Positions 52,206-64,000 are shown, counted from the first letter of the stretch. The stretch is DNA of 64,000 nucleotides from Flammeovirga aprica JL-4 (GCF_012844305.1 NZ_JABANE010000007.1:1-64000); one strand, 5' to 3'. Numbers and translations are program-made. The notes: a model not told the origin generated them from the sequence alone.

Positions 52206-55200
52206 ATGAAAGGAACTTTCAAGCGGATATTTTTTGGTATTCTTCTTTTATTCATAATTCTTTTAGGCTCAGTTTATGGCATATTAAGAGTGCCATATAT
52301 TCAAAACCTCGTCATTCAAAAAGTCACTTCTTATGTTTCTGAAAAGACAAACAGTGATTTCAAAGTAGGTTATATTGCTCTAAATTTCCCAAAATCTTTA
52401 GTGATTGAAGACATTTCATTGGTTACACCAAAGAATGAAGTGCTTTTCTCTGCTCAAGAATTGGAAGTTGATATTGATTTTGAAACATTTTCATTAGAAA
52501 AAATTATTCTTGATGAAGTTGCTTTAAAAGGATTCAATTCTACAATAATTGTAGACAAAAACGAAAAATTCAATTTTGATTATTTACTGGAAGCCTTCGC
52601 TTCAGGAGAAGAGGAAGAAGTAGTAGAAGATACTACAGCTTCAGCTCCTTTACCAGAAATAGTTATTCATTCTATTCTAATTGAAAATACTACTTTCAAT
52701 TATATTGATAGTGTTTTAAACTTAACATCTGAAGTTGAAATTGGAAGGGCAGAAACTTCTATTCCTCAAATTGACCTTAATAATAGTGTTTACGATATTG
52801 AATACTTTGGTTTAAGTAACTCAAAGGTCAATTATACACAGTTCGGGCCAATGCCTGTCAGTGAAGAAGCTCCTGAGTCTGATGATAAAAATGCTGAAAG
52901 CACTCCTTTTATTTTGAAACTAAAGAAAGGGCAGATTTCAAATTTCTCTCTTCAGTACAATGAAAATGTGATTAACGAGAAAGCTCTCATTCAAATAGGT
53001 CTTTATGAAATCAATGATCATTTATTTGATTTAGAGAAAACCATCATTTCAATTGAAAATAATAAATTAGCCAACACCTACATAGAGTATGCAATGGTTT
53101 CCGATACTACAAAAGTGGAAGAGCCTTATGTAAAACCAAAACTGACAAGGTTGAACTCTTTAGATTTAGGCTGGAATATCGATATCAAGGAGACTCAAAT
53201 CGAAAAATTGTCTTTAAAATATGATGATAATCTTTATGAGCCTGTTACGGCAGGTTTAGACCCTAGTCATATTTATTTCCAACAAATTGATAATACGGTT
53301 AACAATCTTGTCATTGATGATGAGAAAATAGATTTAGAAGTCTTTTCATTTTACTTAAAAGAGAAAAGTGGTTTCAAAGTCAACAATCTCAGATCTGATG
53401 TTTCCATCAAGCCAAGAAGCTTAAAGGTGAATAATCTATTATTAGAACTAAATAATAGTTTTATTCAAAATGACCTTTACCTGAGTTACCCCAACTTATT
53501 TCTGATAGGGGATTATCCAGAAGAATTGTATTTCAAAAACTCCTTAAAGAAAGCACATATTGCCTTTAGTGATGCTACAGTATTTGATCCTTCACTAAAA
53601 GCGGATACACTCATACAGCCTTTCTTAGCACATGATTTAGATTTAAAGACTGATGTTGAAGGTGATTTATCAAAAATGACCATTGATAATACACAACTCT
53701 CAACTTCACTCGGAATAAGTACTTACTTTAAAATGGATCTAGCCAATGTGATGTCTGATGATTCATTGAGCTACAGTATGAGTATTGATTCTTTACAATT
53801 CTACACTCCACCATTGCTAGACATATTTTTAGATTCAGCAATGCAAGAGGATTTCAGAATCCCTCGTAGAATTCAAGGTAATATAGGTGCTCAAGGTGGA
53901 CTAACACATGTCACCACTCAATCGCAAATCAATATTTTTGACAACGGTTATTTCACGCTGAATTTTGACCTCAAAAACGAGGACGAATATTCTCTAAAAA
54001 CAAAAACGTACAATTTAGATGTCGGCAGAATTCTTAAAGATTTAACGATAGGAAAAATAAGTACTGATTTTAGTTTAAGAGGAAAGGGTTTTGATGTTGA
54101 AAAAGATCTTCTTGCTGAACTGTCATTTGAACTTCAGAAAGCAGAATACAATGAGTATGATTACAAAGGTCTTTCTATGCATATGAACATTGATAGACAA
54201 TCTGCAAAATGGAAAGCGAATGCGGATCGTGAAGCAATGAATTTCGACCTTACGGGAAGTGTAGATATGAATAAAGAAATCCCTACAGCTTCAGTTAACG
54301 GTAAGGTAAATGTGATTGACCTTTATGCACTGAATCTATATGAAGATACGCTTTCCTTTGGGATGGATATAGAATCAAACACCATTGGTTTTGATATTGA
54401 AAATCTTAATTCTACACTCAACTTGAATAAAATCTACTTTATACAAGACAAGGATAGACATGATGTCAGTTTTGTAAGGTCCCATGTTGAATTAGACAGT
54501 ACACACTTTTTTGTAAATCTAGAATCTGAAGCTGTCACTGCTCGTGTCGAATCTGACGTAACACTTGATAGCATTTCAGTAATGATAGAACGTTACTTCT
54601 CCCAATTTTTATCTTCAAGGCAAATGATTGGTCAGATACCTCCATCCAAAGGAAATCTGAATGGATATGTTGAAATTAAAGATAGCGAACTGCTGACAAA
54701 TGGAACAATTCGAGATCTTGACAGCTTAGAGTTTAAACAGTGTGAATTCCATTTCAATGCAGCAGCTAACACCTTCGATTTTGATTTAGATATTCCAAAA
54801 TTAGCCTATGCAGATTATCATTTAGATTCTATTTATACGAATGTGCATGCCAATACGGAGAGATTAAAATATGATTTAGGTTTTCACCGTTTCTTGATGC
54901 TGGGCTTTGAAGACTACGCCGTACATCATTGGAACTTTGGAGGTGATGCTTCAAACAATCATTTATCATTTAAGACCGAAGGTTTCAGTGAAGGATATGA
55001 AAAGCAATGGCTGTATTTGGGTGGACACCTTCAATTAGACACGACTACATACAGGTTTAACCTGGAAGACAAGATCATTGTCAACGATGAACATTGGGCT
55101 GTCAATAAAGACAATTACATACTTTCTGATGGCGACATGCCGTATGTCAATAATTTACATATCAGCAAGGGAAAACAGCTGATCAAATTAGAGACCACGC

Positions 55201-57488
55201 AGTATGATGAAAAGGACACTGTCTATACTTTCCAAATCAATCAATTTTCTCTTGACTCTGCAACTTACAATGCTCAAACTGATACGTCTGTAATCAATGG
55301 AGAAATTAATGCTTTAGTCAATATTGGAAACCTTCATAATGGCGGTGATTTGAAAGCGGATTTATCAGTAGACGATTTTGGTTTCTTCGATCATATTTTA
55401 GCCAACATAAAAAATACGGCATCCAATACAAGAAATAGAGATATTTATGAGAATAAAGCAAGTATAAAAGGAGCCATAGGTGATATTTCATCAGAAGCAA
55501 CTTACAATATGGTAGACAGTATCTCACCACTTGATCTTTCACTTGATATCAAAGAATTAGATATTGCTTCTTTTGAAAAATTTGCAAAAGGCTATGCTTC
55601 TAATTTGAGTGGAGGATTTCATGGAGACATTGAGGTGAAAGGATTAGGCAAAGCCCCTTTGAATGTAGACGGTGAGATCTTAATGAATGAGCCTTCTTTT
55701 AAAGTAGATCTTTTGAATATCAGTCTTACGGGTATTGACGGAAGTATGGTTTTTGACAATTCCGGTATTCATTTTAATCAGTTTGGTTTTAAAGATGATG
55801 AAGGACACTTAGCCGTCTTGAAAGGAGATATTGAAACAGAGAATTATGAAGATTTCAATTTCAACTTAAAATTCTCTGCTGATGATATCACTTTAATCAA
55901 TTCTACGTCGAAAGATAATCCTGAATACTTTGGAAAATTGATTGTAGGTAACTTGACTAAAATTAAAGGTCCACTAGATCATCTATTAATCGATTCTGAT
56001 GTCAGAATCAGTAGAGGAACAGACCTTACTTATGTGTATATGGACGGAGGTGTTGGAGACGTTGATACAGGAGAAGATATTATTAATTTCGTTGAAAAAG
56101 GAGATACTACAGTTGTAAGATCTAAAGGAGATAATTACGAGGTGACTGCAACAATTCATATTGATGAACAATCCATCTTTAGAGTTGTGATCGATCCAAG
56201 GGCTGGTGATGCACTTACTTTGGTAGGTGGTGGTACACTCAACGTAAGAATGGATGCTGGTGATGATATGGTGATGTCAGGACAGTACACAATTACTGAA
56301 GGTGATTACTCTATGACATTCTATCAGCTGATGAATAAAAAACTGAAGCTAAAGAAAGGCAGTAGTGTACTTTGGACGGGTGATCCTTATAATCCCCAAG
56401 CAAATATGACAGCCATTTATGAAGCGTCCACCTCTCCATATCCGCTTGTTGCAAATCAGATCGAACAGGCCGAGGCCAATCAATACAAGGCAAAGAGAAA
56501 ATTTATAGTTTATATGAATATGAATGGGGATGTCATCAAACCAGAACTTTCATTTAAACTAGAATATCCAGAAGGAAGTCAAGGTGGAGATAAAATTGCA
56601 TCAGCGGTTGAAAATCTGAATCAAGATGAATCTCAAGTAAACAAACAGGTTTTCGCATTGCTCATACTAGGAACATTTTTAAATGATGCTGGTGGTGAAG
56701 GAGCAAGCACATCTGATATGGTGGCGGGTTCTGTTAGTTCCATTATCAGTCAACAATTGAATAATGTTACAGACAACCTTACTGGAGGTTTTGTTGATGT
56801 AGACTTTGACTTGGATTCTTATTCACAATCTTCCAAAGGTCAACAAAGCAATCGAACTGATGTTGGAGTAACGCTGAAAAAGACATTATTCAATGACAGA
56901 CTAAGTGTTTCTGTGGGTGGTAAAATGGCTGTAAATGGTAATGATGCAAATAACAATAGTAACTCCAACAGCTTCAATACCGATTTCCTATTGGAATATA
57001 AACTACTGAACGATGGAACTTTGAAGAATAGATTATTCAGATCTATTGATGCTCAATATTTTACACCTGATGTATTTAAAACAGGCGTTTCTATTGTATT
57101 CACCAAAGAATACAACAACAGTAAAGAACTGTTTGTAAAGAACCTTGACAAGAAAAAAGACATCAGAAAAAGAATGGGTATGATCAAAAGATCAAATTCA
57201 GGTGGTGGAATGATGAAAGCGGCAGACCCTGATAGCACTTCAAACGGCGGTGGAATGAAACCTGCTAATACTGGAATGAGACCTGCCCATAAAGATACTG
57301 TTGTGGTGGACTCTTCAGCAATTATGATACAGCAGGATAGCACTGTAAATAAAGAGGTAGAAGACACCTCATCGGATCCAGTTGGAGAACAAAAAACACC
57401 TGTAGATAAATCGAACTTCATTCATTTATTTATCCCTAATCAAAAAAACGAAACTACGATAATATCATTGGCTCAAAATGATGAATAA
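52206..57488 (+). CDS. tamB: Translocation/assembly module protein TamB
   Basis: A 1760-residue inner-membrane-anchored protein of the AsmA/TamB type. The N-terminal membrane helix (ILLLFIILLGSVYGIL) is followed by a long beta-taco body of alternating hydrophobic residues. The C-terminal DUF490/TamB domain is at about 1250-1560 (FNFNLKFSADDI, RVVIDPRAGDALTLVGGGTLNVRMDAGDDMVMSGQYTITEG). The last 130 residues are a Ser/Gly/Pro-rich tail (SNSGGGMMKAADPDSTSNGG). TamB helps insert outer-membrane proteins and move lipids. Its stop overlaps the TamL start by 11 bases. Confidence 0.9.
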   Translation: MKGTFKRIFFGILLLFIILLGSVYGILRVPYIQNLVIQKVTSYVSEKTNSDFKVGYIALNFPKSLVIEDISLVTPKNEVLFSAQELEVDIDFETFSLEKIILDEVALKGFNSTIIVDKNEKFNFDYLLEAFASGEEEEVVEDTTASAPLPEIVIHSILIENTTFNYIDSVLNLTSEVEIGRAETSIPQIDLNNSVYDIEYFGLSNSKVNYTQFGPMPVSEEAPESDDKNAESTPFILKLKKGQISNFSLQYNENVINEKALIQIGLYEINDHLFDLEKTIISIENNKLANTYIEYAMVSDTTKVEEPYVKPKLTRLNSLDLGWNIDIKETQIEKLSLKYDDNLYEPVTAGLDPSHIYFQQIDNTVNNLVIDDEKIDLEVFSFYLKEKSGFKVNNLRSDVSIKPRSLKVNNLLLELNNSFIQNDLYLSYPNLFLIGDYPEELYFKNSLKKAHIAFSDATVFDPSLKADTLIQPFLAHDLDLKTDVEGDLSKMTIDNTQLSTSLGISTYFKMDLANVMSDDSLSYSMSIDSLQFYTPPLLDIFLDSAMQEDFRIPRRIQGNIGAQGGLTHVTTQSQINIFDNGYFTLNFDLKNEDEYSLKTKTYNLDVGRILKDLTIGKISTDFSLRGKGFDVEKDLLAELSFELQKAEYNEYDYKGLSMHMNIDRQSAKWKANADREAMNFDLTGSVDMNKEIPTASVNGKVNVIDLYALNLYEDTLSFGMDIESNTIGFDIENLNSTLNLNKIYFIQDKDRHDVSFVRSHVELDSTHFFVNLESEAVTARVESDVTLDSISVMIERYFSQFLSSRQMIGQIPPSKGNLNGYVEIKDSELLTNGTIRDLDSLEFKQCEFHFNAAANTFDFDLDIPKLAYADYHLDSIYTNVHANTERLKYDLGFHRFLMLGFEDYAVHHWNFGGDASNNHLSFKTEGFSEGYEKQWLYLGGHLQLDTTTYRFNLEDKIIVNDEHWAVNKDNYILSDGDMPYVNNLHISKGKQLIKLETTQYDEKDTVYTFQINQFSLDSATYNAQTDTSVINGEINALVNIGNLHNGGDLKADLSVDDFGFFDHILANIKNTASNTRNRDIYENKASIKGAIGDISSEATYNMVDSISPLDLSLDIKELDIASFEKFAKGYASNLSGGFHGDIEVKGLGKAPLNVDGEILMNEPSFKVDLLNISLTGIDGSMVFDNSGIHFNQFGFKDDEGHLAVLKGDIETENYEDFNFNLKFSADDITLINSTSKDNPEYFGKLIVGNLTKIKGPLDHLLIDSDVRISRGTDLTYVYMDGGVGDVDTGEDIINFVEKGDTTVVRSKGDNYEVTATIHIDEQSIFRVVIDPRAGDALTLVGGGTLNVRMDAGDDMVMSGQYTITEGDYSMTFYQLMNKKLKLKKGSSVLWTGDPYNPQANMTAIYEASTSPYPLVANQIEQAEANQYKAKRKFIVYMNMNGDVIKPELSFKLEYPEGSQGGDKIASAVENLNQDESQVNKQVFALLILGTFLNDAGGEGASTSDMVAGSVSSIISQQLNNVTDNLTGGFVDVDFDLDSYSQSSKGQQSNRTDVGVTLKKTLFNDRLSVSVGGKMAVNGNDANNNSNSNSFNTDFLLEYKLLNDGTLKNRLFRSIDAQYFTPDVFKTGVSIVFTKEYNNSKELFVKNLDKKKDIRKRMGMIKRSNSGGGMMKAADPDSTSNGGGMKPANTGMRPAHKDTVVVDSSAIMIQQDSTVNKEVEDTSSDPVGEQKTPVDKSNFIHLFIPNQKNETTIISLAQNDE

Positions 57489-59790
57489 AATATTTTTTAA
57501 TATATCACTTGTCTTATTTCTAGCACTAAACAGTTGCAGTATCACAAAATACATTGAAGAAGACAAAGCTTTTTATACAGGAGCAACAATCGCTTACCAT
57601 ACTGATACAGTAGAGGTTGATGGAGATTTAAAATACTCACTTCAAGAAGTGGCTGAAACTACCTCTCCCAATTCAAAATCAGGAGCATGGTATTATTACA
57701 GAGGTGAAAATGCAAAGCGTCCAAAAGGGTTGAAAAAATGGATGGCTAAGACATTTGGCGATAAACCCGTCTATTATGACGATAATGTAATGCAGAAAAC
57801 AGCCGATCTTATAGAGAATACTTTGAATAACAATGGCTACTTTGATGCTCAGGTGTCTTACAAAAGAAAGAATGATAAAAAGGCAAAATCTGCAAGTGTA
57901 AACTATGATGTTTATGTAAAAAAGACACCTTATCGTCTGGATAGCATTTCATGGGAAATGGATGGTAATACTCCACTCAACGAGCATGTGCTTTCCATCA
58001 AGGACCAATCAGCATTGGTTGCTGGAGAAAGATATAGTCTTGACAAATTCAGAGAAGAAAGAATAAGAATCAACAATGCATTAAAGGATTCTGGCTTTTA
58101 CTTTTTCAGCTCTAATTATTTGATGTTTGATCTTGATAGTACTAAAGGGGATCAGTCTATTGATGTGAAAGCTTATTTCAAGGAAATGCCTCAGAAAACT
58201 AAAAAGCTTTACACCATAGATTCTGTATTATTACAACCTGATTTTGATCTTGATGGGCTGAATGCTTCGAAAAGGAAACAACGAATTATCGAAATTGATT
58301 CAGGTATTATTTTCAAGGGAGATCCAATCAACCTAAAACCAAAAATCCTAGAGGAAACACTGCAAACAAGAACAGGGGATATTTATTCAAGACATAAACA
58401 CCAAGCTTCTTTAAGACAATTTTCAGGCTTAGGTGTATTTAAGTATGTCAATATGGAATTCACTCCAAAACCTACGGAAGATCCTAATTATGGAAAATTG
58501 AATGTCAACACAAAAATGTCTCAAGTGACATTACATGCTATTTCTACTGAATTAGCGATGTCAACTTGGTCAACTGGATATTCTGGACCTGAGTTAGATA
58601 TTACCTGGAAAAACAGAAACACTTTTGGAGGTGCTGAAAGACTTTCTATTACTGGTTTCACGGGTATTCAAACACAATTTGGAGGAAAGGGAAATGGTAT
58701 TGACGCCATCGCATGGTATGGTATTGATGCAAAATTGTCAATTCCAAGAGTAATAGCACCAATAGATGTGCATCCAGGTGGTGATTTCTATATTCCTTAT
58801 ACCAACTTTGGAATTGGTTTCAAGAGGTATCACTTTTTACCGAAATACACCCTTAACTACTTCAATACTTCATACGGTTTTGACTGGAGAACCAATGAAA
58901 ATATCAAACATACTTTGAACCCCGTTGCTATTAGTTACCAAGCGACAGGGTCTACAGATAGCACCACAATCGGACAAGCTTTCCCTTCACTAAAAGAGAC
59001 ATTTAGAAATCAGTTTATTTTAGGGTCAAATTATACTTTTGAGTACGCACCAACTTGGGATAAAAAGAAGAATTGGGGAAGTTTTTATTATAAAGGAGAT
59101 ATTGCCCTTTCAGGTAACTTATGGTATGCTGCAATGCAAGCCTTTGGTGGAGATAAAAACCCTGAAACAGGTCAATATGAGATATTCGGAAGCCCGTTCT
59201 CTCAATATTTTCGTTTTACAAATGACTTCAGATTCTTCTTTAGAACCTCTAAAAAAGGTTCTCTAGCCAATCGATTAGTGATCGGTTATAGTAGACCTTG
59301 GGGTAACTCCACAGCCTTACCTTTCGTTCAGCAATATTTTGTCGGTGGACCAAACAGTATCAGGGCATTCAAGACAAGGACACTCGGTCCAGGTAGCTAT
59401 GACCCAAGTACGAATGAAGACAGTGATGGACAGAACTCAGGTTTTGGTGAGCAAGCAGGTGATTTGAAACTAGAAGGAAGCGTGGAATATCGTTATGATT
59501 TACATCAATACCTTAAATTGGCTGCATTTGTTGATTACGGAAATGTCTGGTTAGCGAATAAAAATGAGGCTTTGCCTGGTGGTGAGTTCAAAATGGAGAA
59601 TCTGATCAATGAACTAGCGGTAGGAGCAGGAGTTGGTCTTAGAGTTGATGTGCAATTTTTTGTGTTACGTTTTGATTTTGCCGTTCCTGTAAAAGTTCCT
59701 TATGTTCCTGAAGATGGAGATCAATGGGTAATTAAGAAAACTAAATTCAGTGATATTGTATTCAATTTAGCGATAGGGTATCCTTTCTAA
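57478..59790 (+). CDS. tamL: TamL: Omp85-family outer-membrane lipoprotein partner of TamB
   Basis: 770 residues. The lipobox is LNSC with Cys20, then SITKYIEEDKAFYTGATI. POTRA-like segments (about 30-350) contain YFDAQVSYKRK and LQTRTGDIYSRHKHQASLRQFSGLGVFKYVN. The Omp85 surface-antigen barrel contains RLVIGYSRPWGNS, FVQQYFVGGPNSIRAFKTRTLGPG with the RGF-like motif, and GSVEYRYDL. The end is VFNLAIGYPF. A lipid-anchored TamA variant (TamL) is known in Bacteroidota, which fits the lipobox and the tamB overlap. Confidence 0.92.
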   Translation: MMNKIFFNISLVLFLALNSCSITKYIEEDKAFYTGATIAYHTDTVEVDGDLKYSLQEVAETTSPNSKSGAWYYYRGENAKRPKGLKKWMAKTFGDKPVYYDDNVMQKTADLIENTLNNNGYFDAQVSYKRKNDKKAKSASVNYDVYVKKTPYRLDSISWEMDGNTPLNEHVLSIKDQSALVAGERYSLDKFREERIRINNALKDSGFYFFSSNYLMFDLDSTKGDQSIDVKAYFKEMPQKTKKLYTIDSVLLQPDFDLDGLNASKRKQRIIEIDSGIIFKGDPINLKPKILEETLQTRTGDIYSRHKHQASLRQFSGLGVFKYVNMEFTPKPTEDPNYGKLNVNTKMSQVTLHAISTELAMSTWSTGYSGPELDITWKNRNTFGGAERLSITGFTGIQTQFGGKGNGIDAIAWYGIDAKLSIPRVIAPIDVHPGGDFYIPYTNFGIGFKRYHFLPKYTLNYFNTSYGFDWRTNENIKHTLNPVAISYQATGSTDSTTIGQAFPSLKETFRNQFILGSNYTFEYAPTWDKKKNWGSFYYKGDIALSGNLWYAAMQAFGGDKNPETGQYEIFGSPFSQYFRFTNDFRFFFRTSKKGSLANRLVIGYSRPWGNSTALPFVQQYFVGGPNSIRAFKTRTLGPGSYDPSTNEDSDGQNSGFGEQAGDLKLEGSVEYRYDLHQYLKLAAFVDYGNVWLANKNEALPGGEFKMENLINELAVGAGVGLRVDVQFFVLRFDFAVPVKVPYVPEDGDQWVIKKTKFSDIVFNLAIGYPF

Positions 59791-60134
59791 TTTGAAAAGC
59801 TTAAATTAAAGAAGTATTCATTCACTTTTGATTTTATTCATCTACTATTCTTTTTCAATTTTTTATTCATTTCTCTGATTAAAATTTGAAGCATATAATT
59901 GTAGTAGTAGTTCTTATACCTTATTTTTGATAAGAACGCTAACGAATTGAGCATAATTCTAGTTCTTGGTTATTATTTGTGAGACAATCCAAAAAAAGCT
60001 ATAATAGTAGATCTATTTCAAGCTTATTAAAAGAAGTAATGCTATTTTGCTGAAGTAGTTCTAAAAGGATAAATATATTTTTAACTTCAGATCCTAATTA
60101 TTTTAATACTTAAGATTTGTATACTTTTTAATTG
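59791..60134. other. Intergenic region with alternative hairpins
   Basis: 344 AT-rich bases without a credible ORF. GTTCTTAT (59910-59917) pairs with ATAAGAAC (59930-59937). The same AAGAAC (59932-59937) can instead pair with GTTCTT (59962-59967), with an inner GAATT/AATTC. The two hairpins are mutually exclusive. No clear terminator follows tamL. Confidence 0.45.
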
Positions 60135-61802
60135 ATGTTTTTTTCAACCAAAGTCAAAAATTTTCAACGACTTCAAGAAATCATTAAAATCTTGCTGAAG
60201 TATGGATTTGAAGATGTTGTTTCTACCACATCCTTAAGTAGGTTTGTACCTATTGAGGATTGGAAAAGAAATAACAGACCTGTATTAAAATTCAGCAGAT
60301 CTGAACGTATACGAATGGTAATTGAAGATCTGGGGCCCACCTTTGTAAAGTTTGCTCAAACATTAAGTAACCGCCCGGACCTTCTTCCTCAAGACCTTAT
60401 TGAAGAGTTACAAAAACTCCAAGACAACGTAGCTCCTTTTTCTGAAGAGGAAGCAATGGCTATTGTGGAGAAAGAAACGGGAATGAATCTTAACGATTTT
60501 GTTTCGTTTTTTGATAATAAACCATTGGGAGCGGCAAGTATTGGGCAGGTGCATAGAGCTCGTTTGAAGACAGGGCAGGACGTTGTTTTAAAAATACAAA
60601 GACCTGGTGCAAGAGAACAAATTCATACTGATCTACGATTGCTTCGCGAATTTGTAAAACACACCAAACACTTTTTTGAACGTTACGGTATCCTTAATCC
60701 TGATGAGATTATTGAGACTTTTGAGGAATCTATCGTCAATGAACTAGATTATACCATTGAGGCAAAAAATATTGTTCAATTCAGAAATGCACACAAGAAC
60801 AATGATAAGCTTCATATCCCATATGCGTATTTAGAATACACCACCAAAAAACTCCTTGTGATGGAGTATGTGAGTGGCTGTAAAATTACCGATAAAAGAA
60901 CCATTGAATCTTGGGGCCTAGATGTTAAACAAGTTGCTCTAAATGGGCTCCATCTTTATTTAGACCAAATTTTCAATCAAGGGTACTTTCATGCAGACCC
61001 ACATCCAGGTAACGTTTTAGTAAGACCTGATGGCAAAATCATTTTGATTGACTTCGGAATGATCGGCAGACTAACCAAGTATCAGAGGTATAGTTTTGCC
61101 AATTTCCTTACTTCAATGGGACATGGTGATGCAAGAGGGATGGCGATGCACCTCCGAAGAATTTCAAAAGAATCAGATGCTGAAGATTTAAGAGTACTGG
61201 AACAAGACTTAAGTGAATTGGTGGATCGCTATATAATCCATACATCAGATGCTACTTTAGCAGATATCACTGGAACACTCCAAGAAATCATCTATAAGCA
61301 TCACTTGGCTGTTCCTGGTTCAATTTTTATGATTCTAAGAGCATTGGCTATACTAGAGGGTATATGCAATGTGTTATGGCCATCATTAGAGACTTTACCG
61401 GAGATTGAGCCTTATGGTAAAAAACTGGCTCAAGAACAGTTTTCAATCAAGAATCTCAGTTCAGATTTTTATTATTCCTTCTATCAGATTTCTTCATTGA
61501 TTTACAACTTACCCATGGAGGTAAAGTCTATTTTGAAGAAAACACGTACGGGGAAACTTTCTATCAACATTGAGCACAAAGGATTAGAGCCACTTACAAA
61601 ACAGATTTCAGAATCATCATCCAACCTCAATATTGTGTTGTTGATTCTTGGATTATTGATTTCTTCATCTATTGTGATGACTTCTCCGCTCACTTATTTA
61701 CAAAGAAACTCAATGGGTATGCCAATGGTAAGTACAATAGGCTATTCATTGTCACTAATATTAATGTTTTACCTTTTAATTAAACCGAAAAGTAAAAAAT
61801 AA
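60135..61802 (+). CDS. ABC1/AarF/UbiB family atypical kinase
   Basis: The frame is open from a TTG at 60132; the ATG at 60135 is preferred and gives 555 residues. The protein kinase-like ABC1 domain (about 110-370) has KPLGAASIGQVHRARLKTGQDVVLKIQRPG (the family's Ala-rich nucleotide loop), NELDYTIEAKNIVQFR, LLVMEYVSG and YFHADPHPGNVLVRPDGKIILIDFGMIG (catalytic and metal-binding residues). Two hydrophobic segments near the C-terminus (LNIVLLILGLLISSSIVM, TIGYSLSLILMFYLLI) anchor it in the membrane. UbiB proteins support isoprenoid quinone biosynthesis; in menaquinone users the role is unclear. The HIT gene follows after two bases. Confidence 0.92.
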   Translation: MFFSTKVKNFQRLQEIIKILLKYGFEDVVSTTSLSRFVPIEDWKRNNRPVLKFSRSERIRMVIEDLGPTFVKFAQTLSNRPDLLPQDLIEELQKLQDNVAPFSEEEAMAIVEKETGMNLNDFVSFFDNKPLGAASIGQVHRARLKTGQDVVLKIQRPGAREQIHTDLRLLREFVKHTKHFFERYGILNPDEIIETFEESIVNELDYTIEAKNIVQFRNAHKNNDKLHIPYAYLEYTTKKLLVMEYVSGCKITDKRTIESWGLDVKQVALNGLHLYLDQIFNQGYFHADPHPGNVLVRPDGKIILIDFGMIGRLTKYQRYSFANFLTSMGHGDARGMAMHLRRISKESDAEDLRVLEQDLSELVDRYIIHTSDATLADITGTLQEIIYKHHLAVPGSIFMILRALAILEGICNVLWPSLETLPEIEPYGKKLAQEQFSIKNLSSDFYYSFYQISSLIYNLPMEVKSILKKTRTGKLSINIEHKGLEPLTKQISESSSNLNIVLLILGLLISSSIVMTSPLTYLQRNSMGMPMVSTIGYSLSLILMFYLLIKPKSKK

Positions 61803-61804
61803 AA

Positions 61805-62194
61805 ATGGCTAGTATATTCACTAAAATTATTAATGGAGATATTCCATCGCACAAAGTCTATGAGGACGAAAATTATTATGCATTTCTTGATATCTCACCT
61901 GTCCAAAAAGGACATACGCTTTTGATTCCAAAAGTGGAAGTAGATGATATGTTTGATTTGGAAGATGAATTACTTGCCGGTTTATATGTAGTAGCCAAAA
62001 AGATTTCAAAGGCAATCAAGAAAGAATTTCCATGCAACCGTGTAGGGCACGCTGTTATAGGACTAGAAGTTCCACATGCGCATATGCATTTAATTCCAAT
62101 CAGCTCAATGCATGATATGAATTTTGCGAATAAATTAAATCTAAGCCAGGAAGAATTAGCAGAAATTGCCGAAAGAATTCGCGTTCATTTATAA
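61805..62194 (+). CDS. HIT family protein
   Basis: 129 residues starting IFTKIINGDIPSHKVYEDEN, typical of the HIT/Hint branch of nucleotide hydrolases. The histidine triad HAHMHLIPI has His91, His93 and His95 in place. SPVQKGHTLLIPK is also conserved. It would hydrolyse AMP-linked phosphoramidates or similar nucleotides. It is closely spaced behind the ABC1 kinase gene and 21 bases before ligA, so the three are probably one operon. Confidence 0.95.
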   Translation: MASIFTKIINGDIPSHKVYEDENYYAFLDISPVQKGHTLLIPKVEVDDMFDLEDELLAGLYVVAKKISKAIKKEFPCNRVGHAVIGLEVPHAHMHLIPISSMHDMNFANKLNLSQEELAEIAERIRVHL

Positions 62195-62209
62195 GTCACC
62201 GTTCAGTAG

Positions 62210-64000
<1,791 letters not shown>

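Noticed and set aside
59820-59890. Possible further copy of the inverted-repeat family
   Set aside because: Only short shared words (ACTATTC, CTAACGAA) and no paired ends; similarity is at the level expected from composition.

Overview
The window reads as a chromosomal segment of a marine Bacteroidota of the order Cytophagales, most like Flammeovirga or a close relative. That genus-level guess is inference from gene content: SusC/SusD and TonB-dependent receptors, a type IX secretion C-terminal signal, a TamB/TamL pair, FISUMP and GH3 family proteins, AT-rich DNA, almost no Shine-Dalgarno sequences, and a few promoters of the Bacteroidota TTTG / TAnnTTTG kind. No tRNA, rRNA or CRISPR array was seen.

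Layout. 0-1.5 kb: the 3' end of an IS1595-type transposase at the window edge, then a small conserved protein, an FtsE-like ATPase and a DUF983 protein. 1.5-7.4 kb (minus): a large sortilin/BNR-repeat secreted protein, a FadL-like outer-membrane protein and citrate synthase. 7.7-12.7 kb (plus): topA, sucC, lpxK. 12.7-14.0 kb (minus): an arginyl/leucyl-tRNA-protein transferase-like protein without the usual cysteine cluster, and a Crp/Fnr regulator. 14.2-15.7 kb: two poorly known small genes on either side of a ~215-bp inverted-repeat element. 15.8-22.0 kb: a heavy-metal efflux locus with a small Cys/His protein, a CzcA-type RND pump fused to its outer-membrane channel, and a His-rich adaptor lipoprotein. 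22.3-24.1 kb: nuoI-nuoJ alone, then greA. 24.1-28.5 kb (minus): purU, a GH3-family protein, lptB and a DUF4178-like protein. 28.6-29.7 kb: a zinc-finger-less DksA/TraR protein and scpB.

29.7-46.8 kb is the most distinctive region. A membrane-bound AraC-type regulator faces a five-gene locus: a coiled-coil/L-domain surface lipoprotein, SusC, SusD, a lipoprotein with three Ig/PKD-like repeats and a FISUMP domain, and a 2490-residue subtilisin with a type IX sorting tail. No glycoside hydrolase is present, so I read it as a SusCD system for protein or peptide use rather than glycan use. A compact operator-like array (two GTGTACCACTCGTGGA repeats plus an inverted GTTGTACCAT pair) lies between regulator and locus.

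47-64 kb: a DUF151 nuclease-like protein with a UVR motif, a MobA-like nucleotidyltransferase with a degenerate P-loop N-terminus, a TonB-dependent receptor, a DUF7832-like protein, the overlapping tamB-tamL pair, an ABC1/UbiB kinase, a HIT protein, and ligA running off the right edge.

Several intergenic spaces hold related inverted-repeat elements (about 4.5, 15.3, 22.05 and 46.87 kb) that look like one dispersed family.
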